Shown here: positions 20,262 to 30,275 of the stretch, piece by piece
Layout: every line of letters starts with the position of its first letter
Numbering within the stretch: position 1 is the stretch's first letter
Origin: Branchipolynoe longqiensis
Lineage: Eukaryota > Annelida > Polychaeta > Phyllodocida > Polynoidae
Reading direction: 5' to 3'
NCBI GenBank assembly: GCA_030323885.1
Contig: CM059186.1
Location: forward strand, 168,935,230-168,999,229
DNA: 64,000 bases
Position numbers and translations under genes: made by a program
Notes under the pieces: model-generated
The model's input: only the letters and a program-made list of their open reading frames with translations
What the model was told of the DNA's origin: nothing
The model's database searches: none

Positions 20262-21165
20262 GATGAATCCAGACCCCTGTCCGTGTGCATGTCTCAGGGA
20301 TTAAAGAGAGTTGATAAGAGTGTGCCTTCCCCCCCTCCCCCTCCGCCTCCCCCTCCCCCCGCCCCCTCCCTCTCCCCCCCCCCCTACACACACCGTGTAC
20401 GTGTCTCCGGGATGTCTCCTGGATTAAAGAGTTGATAAGAGTGTGCCTTCCCTTCCCCTCCCCTCTCCCCTACACACACCGTAGATGTCTCCTGGATTAA
20501 AGAGTTGATAAGAGTGTGCCTTCCCCCTCCCCCTCCCCTCTCCCCTACACACACCGTGGATGTCTCCTGGATTAAAGAGTTGATAAGAGTGTGCCTTCCC
20601 TTCCACTCCCCTCTCCCCTACACACACCGTGGATGTCTCCTGGATTAAAGAGTTGATAAGAGTGTGCCTTCCCTTCCCCTCCCCTCTCCCCTACACACAC
20701 CGTGGATGTCTCCTGGATTAAAGAGTTGATAAGAGTGTGCCTTCCCCTCCCCCTCCCCTCTCCCCTACACACACCGTGGATGTATCTCCGGGATGTCTCC
20801 TGGATTAAAGAGTTGATAAGAGTGTGCCTTCCCCCCCTCCCCCTGCCCCCTCCCCTACTCACACCGTGGACGTGTCTCCTGGATGTCTCCAGGATTAAAG
20901 AGTTGATTACAGTGTGCCTTCCCCCCCCCCTCCCCATGCCCACTCCCCTACACACACCGTGTACGTGTCTCCGGGATGTCTCCTGGATTAAAGAGTTGAT
21001 AAGAGTGTGCCTACCCCTGCCCCCTCCCCTACTCACACCGTGGACGTGTCTCCGGGATGTCTCCTGGATTAAAGAGTTGATAAGAGTGTGCCTACCCCTG
21101 CCCCCTCCCCTACACACACCGTGTACGTGTCTCCGGGATGTCTCCTGGATTAAACAGTTATGGTA
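20262..21165 (+). repeat. C-rich minisatellite, about twelve units of 70-125 bp
   Basis: Each unit has 'gagttgataagagtgtgcct', a variable C/T run, 'ctacacacaccgtg' and one or two 'tgtctccgggatgtctcctg' segments. Length variation comes from the C/T run and from whether the second segment is present. Confidence 0.9.
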
Positions 21166-21319
21166 GTGTGTTCCCCGATCCGACCCTCTCCCCCCATCCC
21201 CACCTCCCCCCACCAAGAAAAAAAGTTTGTTTTGACGCATATTGCTTTTTATCATCAGCTTTTGGACGTCAAATATATGGTCATTCTGACATAGTTCTTA
21301 GAGGCTATTCTTTCCGATA

Positions 21320-21398
21320 AGCTTGATTGATTGATTGATTGATGGCTGTTTTACGCCGTGTCGGCAGCATAGGCCATATTCACGGCGAGAAATGTTTG
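21320..21398 (-). mobile_element. Short retroelement 3' fragment with (ATTG)n
   Basis: 'gattgattgattgatgg' is followed by 'acgccgtgtcggcagcatag' and 'gccatattcacggcga'. The same 36-bp core recurs at 63206-63262. The (AATC)n end marks a retroelement 3' tail on the minus strand. Confidence 0.55.
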
Positions 21399-21567
21399 TT
21401 TTTTGTTCAAACCATCGCTTTTACATGTAAAAGCAGACCATCAATTATGTGCCAATAGACACTCATTAAATTAGAAAGCTCACAATCATATATTTGTGGT
21501 CAAGGGAAACAAATTCTCATAGAAAAAGAAAAGTTTTATTAATACTTGATAGAATCTATTTAGTAAA
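21399..21567. other. No gene recognised
   Basis: AT-rich spacer between retroelement fragments. Confidence 0.3.
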
Positions 21568-21927
21568 CTATATGAGGTGGTACAGTCCAGCTGCCCTCAA
21601 AAAGGCTAAAATGTTTTCCTGTTTTACCTTCGTAAAAAGGTCATGCATACTGTCTGCAGTGTAGAACTGTTGGCGCAGGGCCAAAAAATCAATGCAACTT
21701 AGTCAAATGTGTTTGAGTGTCAGCAGGGACTGACACCCAATACATTCAGGGGGAGGTTCCCCCTTGAGCAGAAAAGCATGTGTAAGCCATGAGTGGCCAA
21801 TACGGCAGCGGCTAAGGACCACTTGGTCCCGCCGACCTCCCGCATGAGTCTGTGGTGGCTTTCCCACAGATGGTTCAATTTCTTTAAGTTTATTAATGTT
21901 TTCATCCCACTCATGTTGCCATATGTA
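21568..21927 (-). pseudogene. RNase-H-type LINE C-terminal fragment, broken
   Basis: On the minus strand the frame reads WQHEWDEN, then RRDQVVLSRCRIGHSWLTH, LLKGEPPPECIGC and LTLKHI. After an in-frame TGA near 21715 it continues CIDFLALRQQFYT, DLFTKVKQENIL and FLRAAGLYHLI to a TAG at 21568. This order is the familiar C-terminus of LINEs of the RNase-H-bearing groups (RDEVVL/CRIGHS/KHIL/YHLI), with a CxxC-type ending. It would be part of a reverse transcriptase polyprotein. It is 5' truncated and fused upstream to a SINE. Confidence 0.75.
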
Positions 21928-22130
21928 TTTCCGATAAGCAGCAAGTGGTATTTTATATGCACTTTCCCACAGACAGGATAACACATATGACAGCCTTTGA
22001 TGAACCAGTTGTGGACCACTGGTCGGAACGGGAAATAGCCCAAACTGTAAATGTGTCCACTGAGAAGTATCGATAAGATGACCGACACTTTCACAGGTGG
22101 ACACTCTACCGCCTAAGCTACATCCCTCTC
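21928..22130 (-). mobile_element. Second-family SINE, 5' part, joined to the LINE fragment
   Basis: The reversed copy matches 6086-6300 from the head ('aagctacatccctctcc' side) to 'cttatcggaaa'. It changes directly to LINE sequence at about 21927 instead of continuing with 'gagtagcctatgtggcgg'. Confidence 0.7.
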
Positions 22131-22409
22131 CCATGTTCCCTGATCCAGTCCTCAGCTGCTTCAACATGGAGCGTCCCGGCCTGACCCCATGTCACGTGAC
22201 GGACCCTGAACTAGCAATTTGCCACCTGTCTCGGCAGTGATTCATTGGTTGATGGACCGTCCACGTAATGGTCCAAAGATGCTTTCTGCTGTCATTTGGC
22301 ACAGACCTGACCATTTCGAAATTCCGTGTGTATTTTAATGTAGGTATGTGAATGTTGTTGACAAAACTGACGGAATAGTTTGTTTGTTTGTTGTTGTTTT
22401 CTGTTCTAG
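22131..22409. other. No gene; perfect GTCACGTGAC site at 22191-22200
   Basis: Unique-looking DNA. The 10-bp palindrome is the core of bHLH-zip (TFEB/MITF-type) sites; one site alone carries little weight. Confidence 0.3.
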
Positions 22410-22620
22410 CACCATTGGCACCATGACCTGATATCCCAGACAGTCACATTATCCTGACACTGTGCAAACCAGTCCTTGTTCTATCCTATTAATGCTGAGC
22501 GCCAGGCTAGATAATGACAAGTGTCAATTTTATAAGTCATTGGTTTGACTCGGCTGGGATTCCAACTCCCGACCTTCCGCACGGGAGTCCTGCGCTCTAC
22601 CGATTCGACCACCGGTCTGA
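22410..22620 (-). mobile_element. Common tRNA-SINE, 3' truncated
   Basis: Reversed body 'ctgatatcccagacagtcac' to the head 'ctctaccgattcgaccacc', with the B box at about 22556-22568. Confidence 0.75.
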
Positions 22621-22669
22621 CGGACTAGAGAGCACTAGCTTTTCACCGTGAATATGGAATCTAAAGCTA

Positions 22670-22790
22670 GGATTCTATATACGCGTAATGCGTAATGCGT
22701 TATGCGTTACGCGTTATGCGTTATGCGAATGCCAGCATTCCATATACGCGTAATGCATATTGCGTTATGCGTTATGCAGTGAAGTATATA
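22670..22790. repeat. (GCGTTATGCGTAAT)n short palindromic repeat
   Basis: Alternating 'gcgtaatgc' and 'gcgttatgc' units, which are near-palindromic, in two blocks beginning 'ctatatacgcgtaatgcg' and 'ccatatacgcgtaatgc'. Confidence 0.75.
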
Positions 22791-22806
22791 AAAAGTATAT
22801 AAAAAG

Positions 22807-23245
22807 TGTGTGTGACTCTGTGTCTCTGTGTGTGTCTCTACGTGTGTGTCTGTGTCTCCGTATCTGTGTGTGTGTCTCTGTCTGTGTCTGTGTGTGTGAC
22901 TCTGTGTCTGTGTGTGTGTCTCTATGTGTGTGTCTGTGTCTCTGACAAAGAGACACACACAGACACATATACACACACAGACACACACACAGACACGCAC
23001 ACAGACACACACAGACACAGATACAGACACACACAGACACAGAGACACAACACACAGACACACACATAGACACACACAGACACACACAGACACACAGACA
23101 CAGATACACACACAGAGACACACACAGAGACACAGAGACACAACACAGAGACACACACACAAAGACACACACACAGACACACACAGACACACACAGACAT
23201 ACACACAGACACAGAGACACACACAGAGACACAGAGACACACACA
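22807..23245. repeat. Palindromic (TGTGTC)n/(GACACA)n microsatellite
   Basis: TGTGTCTCTG-type repeats up to about 22943, then 'tctctgacaaagagaca' as the turning point, then the complementary GACACACACA-type repeats to 23245. The left arm is about 137 bp and the right about 295 bp. The long Cys/Val and Thr/His frames are artefacts. Confidence 0.95.
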
Positions 23246-23312
23246 GGTTTACTTGGAGCAGTACTGGACGAGTCTTTGTTTACTCAGACTGTTCCTACCT
23301 TTCTGTGTGCAC

Positions 23313-23630
23313 CGGGCGCGATGGTCTAATCGGTAGAGCGCGGGCCTCGCGTGCGGAAAGTCGGGAGTTTAACTCCCAGTAAAACCAATGACTTTAAAAA
23401 TCATGCTTGTCGCTTCCTAGCCTGGCACTCAGCATTAATAGGATAGGGCAAGGACTGGTTGGCTCAGTGTCAGAATTATGTGACTGAATGGGATATCAGT
23501 TGTCATGGTGCTGGCGGCCTGATTTCCCAGTGGGGCAGCACTATAAAGTCGCCATGAGTGCAAAAGTCGGTACCCGTCCTGATATGACTTTAGACGTTGC
23601 CAGGACGTAAAACTCCAACAACCAACCAAG
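23313..23630 (+). mobile_element. Common tRNA-SINE, near complete
   Basis: The head 'gatggtctaatcggtagagc' with B box 'gggagtttaactccc' is followed by the body 'aataggatagggcaaggact' and 'agcactataaagtcgccatg' and the tail 'aactccaacaaccaaccaag'. Confidence 0.85.
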
Positions 23631-24078
23631 CGTGTTGCTGTACAAGCTATCCTGGGTTTCCAACAGAGATTCACGACTGGGTCATGCCGGACAGGCACCA
23701 ACCAACAAACCCGAGAGAAGGCAGCCTGGGGCTAATTAGAAATGAAATTGTCCCACCATGCACCTCGGGGCAAAGACAAAAAAGACACCACTGTTTCCCT
23801 GTCACCTTCTTTATTTAATCTGCAGGCGAAAGTCACGGTTGACCTAATGCGGCTGGTGCCTGTGGCATTCTTTGTTGCAGCTGGTAGTCAATGGCCAGTT
23901 GTGCCTGAGGCATTTGATTAACTCTATGGGTACCACAGGCGACTGACTTGTGTCCAGAAAATTGATGTTGCATTGTGTTCTGGGATACGTCAGATTGATT
24001 TACACAGCACATACTATATATGTGTGTGTGTATATATATATATATATAATATTATATGTACATATATATATATACATA
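23631..24078. other. No gene recognised; (AT)n near 24020-24075
   Basis: No family-level protein similarity seen. A (TA)n run borders the next MITE. Confidence 0.35.
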
Positions 24079-24080
24079 TA

Positions 24081-24258
24081 CAGTAAAACCTCTCTAAATG
24101 GACCGACCTTGGGACCGACTTTAAGTGGTCCATTTAGGGAGGTGGTCGGTTTGTAGAGTTACAATGTGGTTACAATGGTATTGTTGGGACCCAAATAAAG
24201 CGATCGCTTTAGGGGAGTGGTCGATCTGTGGAGGTGGTCGGTTAGGGAGGTTTTACTA
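24081..24258 (+). mobile_element. Pogo-like MITE, best-preserved copy (178 bp)
   Basis: The inverted ends 'cagtaaaacctctctaa' and 'ttagggaggttttacta' are flanked by TA on both sides. The interior contains 'gtggtc(c/g)' repeats facing each other ('aagtggtccatttagggagg' and 'gaggtggtcggttagggagg'). There is no ORF. Confidence 0.75.
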
Positions 24259-24266
24259 TATATGTA

Positions 24267-24932
24267 TTGTAACATAGCAGTGAATATATGGAGACTGCTT
24301 CCTCCCAGTGGTTCCTTTGATAGTGGGTGGAGTGCATGTTTGGACCGTCCTACTGCTCCCATCTCTTCATTAGGACTGGCCTACCCAGGAACTATATAAG
24401 GAGTGTAGTCACACACTCTCGACTCTACTCCCAGACATCGAGACATCAACATCTCCAAGTCAGTTAGGCCTTAAACCTAATCTGGCTTGTTACAGCTTAT
24501 GGGATGGATTCAACTTGCTGAGCTTCTACAACATTGACAAATGGCCATCAGCAGGAGAGGTGACTGTTATGTCTGCCTTAGCCTGACACATACATCCATC
24601 ATCAACTGAGACTCTATACCTGTATGGTTGGCTACAGCTTAGAGACAGTGGGTCATCTATATCCATCAACTCCTCAAGGCAACTGAGACATAGAATAAGC
24701 ACCAAGAGGACTGAGTGTATCTATCATCCATATGGACTACACAGACAGTTGTGAGTGTAATATCATACCATTGAGAATTTATATGTGACTGTACACTTTG
24801 TAATTGAGAATATATGTTATAAGTACATATTTGTGTATCACTACATGTCTTGTTTACTAAGAATAGAAGATGTTCCAAATTCTCTTTTCTCCTCATTATA
24901 TTAGATAGTCGACGGTGTTGAGTTCCTGTCAT
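24267..24932 (+). mobile_element. Possible solo LTR
   Basis: Starts 'tgtaacatagcagtg' and ends '...gttcctgtca', compatible with TG...CA termini. A TATA-like 'aactatataagg' lies near 24390, followed by a CT-rich initiator-like stretch. No target duplication or coding region is visible, so the call rests on these weak signals. Confidence 0.3.
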
Positions 24933-25463
24933 TTCCTGAAATAAATATAATATCTTAATGGTTATAATAAACCTTATTTTAGTTTGAATTAATTTCTATT
25001 TAAAATGATGAATTTTGTAGATAATTGAAGTTTAAGCATGCAAAATTAATCTTGGTGTGTTTGTCAAACCTTTGATTTCATACGCTTCAGCAGTAACGAG
25101 TTTGATTAAATTGACTCATTATACCTTCTACGCATCAACAAATGCTTAATAAATGCAACATTATATGAGTTGCATATGTGGAATCAAGTAAGGTGAGAAT
25201 GGAATGTAGTTTATTGTGTAACTGTAATGCTGCATCTCATTTATGTAGCATATTCTATACACTGCTTTATATAAACCCTGTCTTTGAAGTCAAGTAGCTT
25301 GTGATGTCTCATCAATATTTCATTTTGAATAATTGAACCTGCATTTCTAATTATCAAAAGGATTTAGAGCACATTGCAATGCACATTTTTCATTGCATAG
25401 ATGATTTGGCAAAGGGTTTTTTTCAGTGATTTTGTGTTTATTCTGTTCATAACGGTTAAGTAC
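24933..25463. other. AT-rich DNA, no gene recognised
   Basis: No ORF above chance and no repeat end found. Confidence 0.4.
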
Positions 25464-25702
25464 ATGAAGAGTTCAGGCGCAAAACCCCATATACGCCATT
25501 CCAAAAATTGAGATAAACATTGGAATCACACCTTCAAAAACGTCAGTTTTGTATATTGCTTTTTTGTTCATTGCTCCATAACAAGGTTTTCAAAACCAAT
25601 GTGGAATTAGAGGCAATTAAAATTACTTTCAGAAGATTTAAACAAATTTAAGTCAATTTTTGAATTGGCGTTTACGGTGTTTTGCGCCTGAACTCTTCAT
25701 AT
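25464..25702. mobile_element. MITE with perfect 22-bp terminal inverted repeat
   Basis: 'atgaagagttcaggcgcaaa' and its exact complement 'tttgcgcctgaactcttcat' close the two ends, and the pairing continues two more bases. The interior shares several blocks with 1209-1424. The intact ends suggest recent activity compared with the 1.2-kb copy. Confidence 0.85.
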
Positions 25703-25883
25703 TTTCATATTCACTTGTTTTCGCCGCTGTGCAGTAGTGGTCATAAATGGATTTATTTATGATGTTTCGAATGTCACTAGTGCCACACTGAAGTGACTGT
25801 ACTATATAGCTTTGGCCGATCTGAACTCCCTGCGCCACTCCATTCAGGCAATCACACATACAGAGCATCACGCCTGTGAACTT

Positions 25884-26216
25884 GGTTGGTTGGTTATTGG
25901 AGTTTTACGTCATGGCAACATCTAAGGTCATATCAGGATGTGTGCCAACTTTTGAGAATGCGCACTCATGGCAACTTTATAGTGCTGCCCCACTGGGAGA
26001 CCTGCATGCCAGTACCACAACCCGATATCCCACTCTGTCATATTATCATGACACCGAGCCAACCAGTCCTTGCCCTATCCTAATAATGCCGAACGCCAGG
26101 CTAGGAAGCGGCAAGTATCAACTTTATAAGTCATTGATTTGACTCGACAGGGAATTGAATCCCCGACCTTCCGCATGGGAGGCCTGCGCTCTACCGATTC
26201 GGCCACCGCGTCTGTT
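25884..26216 (-). mobile_element. Common tRNA-SINE, near full length
   Basis: The reversed copy runs from the tail complement 'ttggttggttattggagttt' to the head 'ctctaccgattcggccaccg', with the B box near 26153-26165. Confidence 0.85.
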
Positions 26217-26654
26217 GTTATGTGAAGTGATGTCCCTCAACAGCACTAAGTCAGCGTCCTATATTGCCAAATAAAACTCACCCATCCGTGTGAGGTCACT
26301 GGCCGCCCAGACCTGTGGGCTGTGACTGTTATAGGCACAGAATGGCCCCGAGCCAGGCCCACAATGCAATGCGCGCCGAGTGTTTGGTTAGCTGCCTGCA
26401 TGTTTGCATCTCCACTTCCGGTGGTGGCATAGCATGCCGGGTGACACCTCATTCATGACACGACGCAGATCCTTTCCATTTTGTCTGTGTTGTTCTTTGT
26501 CTTTGTTTTGGTAAATGGATTTTATTCGTATGAACATAGCCTATCTCAGCTACTCAGTCTGCTCTCATCGTATTGTCAATAATTTGACATGTGTGGTTAT
26601 ATATTGCAAAATGTATTGGACTTTGAACAGTTGTTGTTGTTGTCTTTTTGTGTG
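26217..26654. other. No gene recognised
   Basis: Mixed-composition unique-looking DNA without supported frame. Confidence 0.35.
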
Positions 26655-26790
26655 TAGATCAGTTGATTAAGCAAGGGAAATTTCAATCGTGGATGATTGG
26701 TCTTACTCATCCCACTGCTCCTTGCCCTATCCTAATAATGCCGAGCGCCTGGCTAGGAAGCGACATGTATCAATTTTTAAGTCATGGCCA
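26655..26790 (-). mobile_element. tRNA-SINE subfamily fragment ('gggaaatttcaatc' type)
   Basis: Reversed 'agttgattaagcaagggaaa' through 'cctatcctaataatgccgag' to 'aagtcat', truncated before the head. Confidence 0.65.
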
Positions 26791-27017
26791 ATCGAATAGA
26801 GTAGTAGAGAAGAAGGAAAAATAAAGAAAACTGGCAACCAGGGCATCTGTGTTTCCCTTGAGACGTGTAAACCATTTTGTATTCATCTGAATAGAATCTT
26901 TCTTCAATGCCGAGGCACTGATATTCCAGCCATGTTTAACTTTTCTTTATTTACATTTTTTTTATATTAAAAGAACAAATTTTGAAAGATGATAATAAAT
27001 TGTTATTACATTCAGCT
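26791..27017. other. No gene recognised
   Basis: AT-rich spacer. Confidence 0.3.
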
Positions 27018-27644
27018 AAACCGGACGTGGTCGCCTAATCGGTAGGGCTCGGGACTCGCGTGCGGTAGGGAGTTCCGTTCCCGGTCGAGTCAAACCAATG
27101 ACTTTAATTAAATTGATACTTGTTGCTTCCTAGCCTGGCGCTCAGCAGTAATAGGATAGAGTAAGGACTGGTTTGCTCAGTGTCAAGATAATGTGACTGA
27201 GTGGGATATCGGATGGGTATGCAAGTATTGCAATACCTCAGGGAGTTTGACGCCCCTGCTCTGCAGAGTTGTAAACCACTGCCTTGTGGTACAGGTTCTT
27301 GACAGAACCGAAGGCTAAGGGAGCAAACCCTGAACAGAAAACCATGTCACTGTGGCAGCAACAAGGGCGGTTGATGTATGGAACTCCCAACATCTCCCGA
27401 CCAGCCACTGCAGGGACAAATAGTTTGCGCCTGTCTGGACATGTTCTTGCCGGTGTGAAACCTCTATTTGCTCCCTGAGAGAATGCCGCTGGTAACTTGC
27501 AAAAGCCAGCAGCACTTCAAAACTTTTGCAGGCAGCTTTCATGAAATGTACAACCGCACAAAACATCGCTCTCACAGCAGAGAGCTAAATGGAGAGCAGC
27601 AGTCAAGTAATGAAAGCGGTCTTTGTCGCATCGCGACCAACAGC

Positions 27645-27686
<42 letters not shown>

Positions 27687-27830
27687 GGATATCGGATCAT
27701 TGTGCTGGCAGCCTGATTTCCCAGTGTGGCAGCATTATAAAGTAGCCATGAGTGCACACTGCCACAAGTCGGTGGCTGTCCTGGTATGACCTTAGATGTT
27801 GCCAGGACGTGAAACTCCAACAACCAACAA
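27018..27830 (+). mobile_element. Common tRNA-SINE split by an RTE-derived insertion
   Basis: 27018-27214 holds the head ('ggtcgcctaatcggtagggc') and first half of the body; 27686-27830 holds the rest, ending 'gtgaaactccaacaaccaac'. The two parts meet exactly when one copy of the 12-bp duplication is removed. Confidence 0.9.
27215..27685 (+). mobile_element. Internally deleted RTE-type LINE copy, 471 bp
   Basis: This is the most complete copy at the 5' end ('gggtatgcaagtattgcaat'). The head is joined to 'acatcgctctcacagcagag', so only the last 20 or so codons of the ORF remain. The tail is about 13 ATG/GAT triplets. The target duplication 'gggatatcggat' lies at 27203-27214 and 27686-27697. 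Complete ends and duplication show that it was mobilised as a unit, with the internal deletion already present. Confidence 0.95.
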
Positions 27831-27862
27831 AGTGGTTGTGGAGTAGCTTGTAAGAATCAGTT

Positions 27863-27922
27863 GTTGTTTGTTGGTTGGAGTTTTACGTCCTGGCAACATC
27901 TAAGGTCATATCAGGACGGTGC
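27863..27922 (-). mobile_element. SINE 3' fragment
   Basis: 'ggttggagttttacgtcctg' and 'gcaacatctaaggtcatatc', complement of the common SINE 3' end. Confidence 0.6.
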
Positions 27923-28165
27923 AAGGATCAAGAATTCAGTGTGTACATTAGTATGGAGGTGGTGTTTTGGGTGGTTTATATGAGTTAACATTTGTGTGGC
28001 GTGCATAGTACAGTGTGCATGTCCAGAATACCATTCCGGTAGTAAGCAACTTCTTTCCCACAATGTATTGGTGCAGACCACGTGATCCAGGTGAAGGCCG
28101 CCTAATGCAATACTTAAAGGTCAACGAACACGACTGAGTCAACGTAGCGCATTTACAAGTAACAG

Positions 28166-28494
28166 GAGGGGGGCGTAGTTCAGGTGGTAGAGTGTCCACC
28201 TATGAAGGTGTGGGTCATCCTATCGATCCTGCTGTGTAGGCACATTTGCAGTTTGGGCTATTTTCCGTTCCAACCAGTGGTCCACAACTGGTTCATCAAC
28301 TGCTGTGGTATGTGCTGTCCTGTCTGAGGGAAAGTGCATATAAAACACCCCTTGCTTCTATCGGAAAGAGTAGCCTATGTGGTGGTAGCGGGTTTCCCCC
28401 GAAGAATTATGTCAGAATGACCATATATTTCATGTCCAAAAGCCGGTGATAAAAATCGATGTGATCTAGAGGCGTCGTTAAATAAAACAAGCGT
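28166..28494 (+). mobile_element. Second-family SINE
   Basis: 'ggggcgtagttcaggtggta' head through 'tttgggctattttccgttcc', 'aaagtgcatataaaacaccc' to 'gttaaataaaacaagcg'. Colinear with 6086-6423. Confidence 0.85.
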
Positions 28495-28539
28495 TTTTAC
28501 AAGTAACACGACGGCCCCTCACTAGTCACCCAGTTTATA

Positions 28540-28705
28540 TTGTGCAACAGCGGGTTTGAATCCCACCGGAGTCAAACAAATTACTTAGAATGTTCTACCA
28601 AACTGGTGCTTGACATTAGTAATAGAACAAAAAGCAATGGGATGAGGAAGACCAACTGTCCGTGATTGAAATTGACCTCGTTTAATCAACGAAAATAACA
28701 AAAAA
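28540..28705 (+). mobile_element. tRNA-SINE subfamily fragment
   Basis: B-box-like 'gggtttgaatccc' at about 28551, then 'aagcaatgggatgaggaaga' and 'gtgattgaaattgacc', the complement of the reversed subfamily at 15125 and 62440. Confidence 0.6.
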
Positions 28706-29390
28706 GGACCCCAAAATTAACTGTAGTCCGGCAGTTATTTTTAGCCTAAGCTAGGTTTGTGGTTCCTCTAGCTCTGACAGTTTTGGTTGGTCAACGCCAA
28801 GGCCAAATAGTTAAAAACAATGTCGGTGATTATCCTTTTGATCTCACAAATCAGGGTTGGGCGGGTGTTTTGGGTTTATTTGGGGGGGGGGGTTCCAGGT
28901 TTTAAAATATATCTATTGGACCACTCTAGACAGATAAAAGGAGTACATGTCATTCATGAACACGTCACAATGTTTTCAGTAAAATAATGAACGCTGTATT
29001 CTCATTTCGGAATATATTATATCGTACAATTCTAGAATTTTCCAATTGTGTCCTTATGAAAGTTCAATTGCTGCTAGCCCAACGCAATTTTTAGCAGTTT
29101 TTGAACAAATCTTTCTGTTTTAATTTAATCAGGGGTGGATGATTTTGTAGGCCTAATGGCTCGCCTTAAAGAATGGAAGTAGTCGAGTGACTTGCATTTA
29201 TTCCTAGAGTGATTGAGTTCAGCTACGAAATAGCATAAACAGATATTTAGGTTAATAGGTCACTAGCTAAAACTGAGCACTCAACTGCAATAGAAGAGTG
29301 TCATTCAGTGAGAAAAGTTACCACAAAGTCAAATGTGAATGAGGTTCAAGTGCTGCATTAATGTGGCTGAGTATTATACCATTGTATGGT
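28706..29390. other. No gene recognised; poly-G near 28883-28892
   Basis: AT-rich DNA with no frame or repeat end that I can support. Confidence 0.4.
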
Positions 29391-29818
29391 GGTAAGCAGC
29401 AATTAAGCAGCACTATATATCAGTGAGGGTTGTGTCCAATCTCAAGTCCATGCCCCGTCCTGATATAACCTCAGTTGGTACAATTAAGCAACACTCTAAA
29501 GCTAAGGTGCATTGAGTGTGTACTGTTTCAAGCTGGTACCTCATATCGATATGACTTCAGGTGGTACAATTAGACAGCACTATAAAGCCAAGGTGCCTTG
29601 AGTATGTACTGTCTCAAGTCAGTGCCCTATACTGATATAACCTCAGTTGGTACAATTAAGCAACACTATAAAGCCAAGGTGCCCTGAGTGTGTACAATAT
29701 TGATATGATCTCGGGTGTCATAATAAGGCAGCACAATTAAGCCAAGCTGTCATAAGTGTATAAGATGTCAAGTCGGTGCCCCGTTCTGATATGGCTTCAG
29801 TTGTTGCTAGCATGTAAA
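29391..29818 (+). repeat. 86-bp tandem array derived from the common SINE body
   Basis: Units repeat every 86 bp (landmark 'gatat(a/g)ac(c/t)tcag' near 29461, 29548, 29634, 29702 and 29788; one unit is only 68 bp). Each unit resembles the SINE stretch from 'gcagcactataaag' through 'caagtcggtaccc' to 'ctgatatgacctta'. The array ends with SINE-like 'gctagcatgtaaaaccccatt'. Confidence 0.8.
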
Positions 29819-30059
29819 ACCCCATTCACTGAAGCTGCGTATCGTGGTGTGTTGCAGTGTTCCTCCTGCTGCTGAGTACGTGGGCTTCACTATCCTTCCT
29901 CATCTTAATCATCTCCAGCAGCGATGTCACGGACAAGTCACGTCAAGGTCAGCTGCAGGCACGCCAAGGTCAGCCTCTTATTGTCAAGCTTTTTTTCTTG
30001 AAGATTTATACTGCCTATCGTGGATAAGTCTCAATAGTCTTGTTTTCACCATTAGTTGG
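29819..30059. other. No gene recognised
   Basis: A 74-codon frame at 29844-30068 has no recognisable features. Confidence 0.3.
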
Positions 30060-30275
30060 TCGATATAAAGCCTGAGCCTACACTTTTACCAGCCCAGGGG
30101 ACTTTTAACCACATAGACATGGTATGAGAGCAACCAGCCTTTGATGACGCTGTAAGTTATACACAGCAGTGGAAATCCAAATTGGCAGAGGTGATGGCAT
30201 CGGGAATCAAACCACCAACTTTTAGATTAGGAGTCTGACCTAGAAAAAAGTCAGACACTCTAACCACTCTGGCCA
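30060..30275 (-). mobile_element. tRNA-like SINE with a long variable arm
   Basis: On the minus strand 'tggccagagtggttagag' (A box) and 'ggtggtttgattccc' (B box) are separated by a longer spacer than in the other SINEs, as in Ser/Leu-type tRNAs. A body continues to about 30060. No second copy is seen in the window. Confidence 0.45.
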
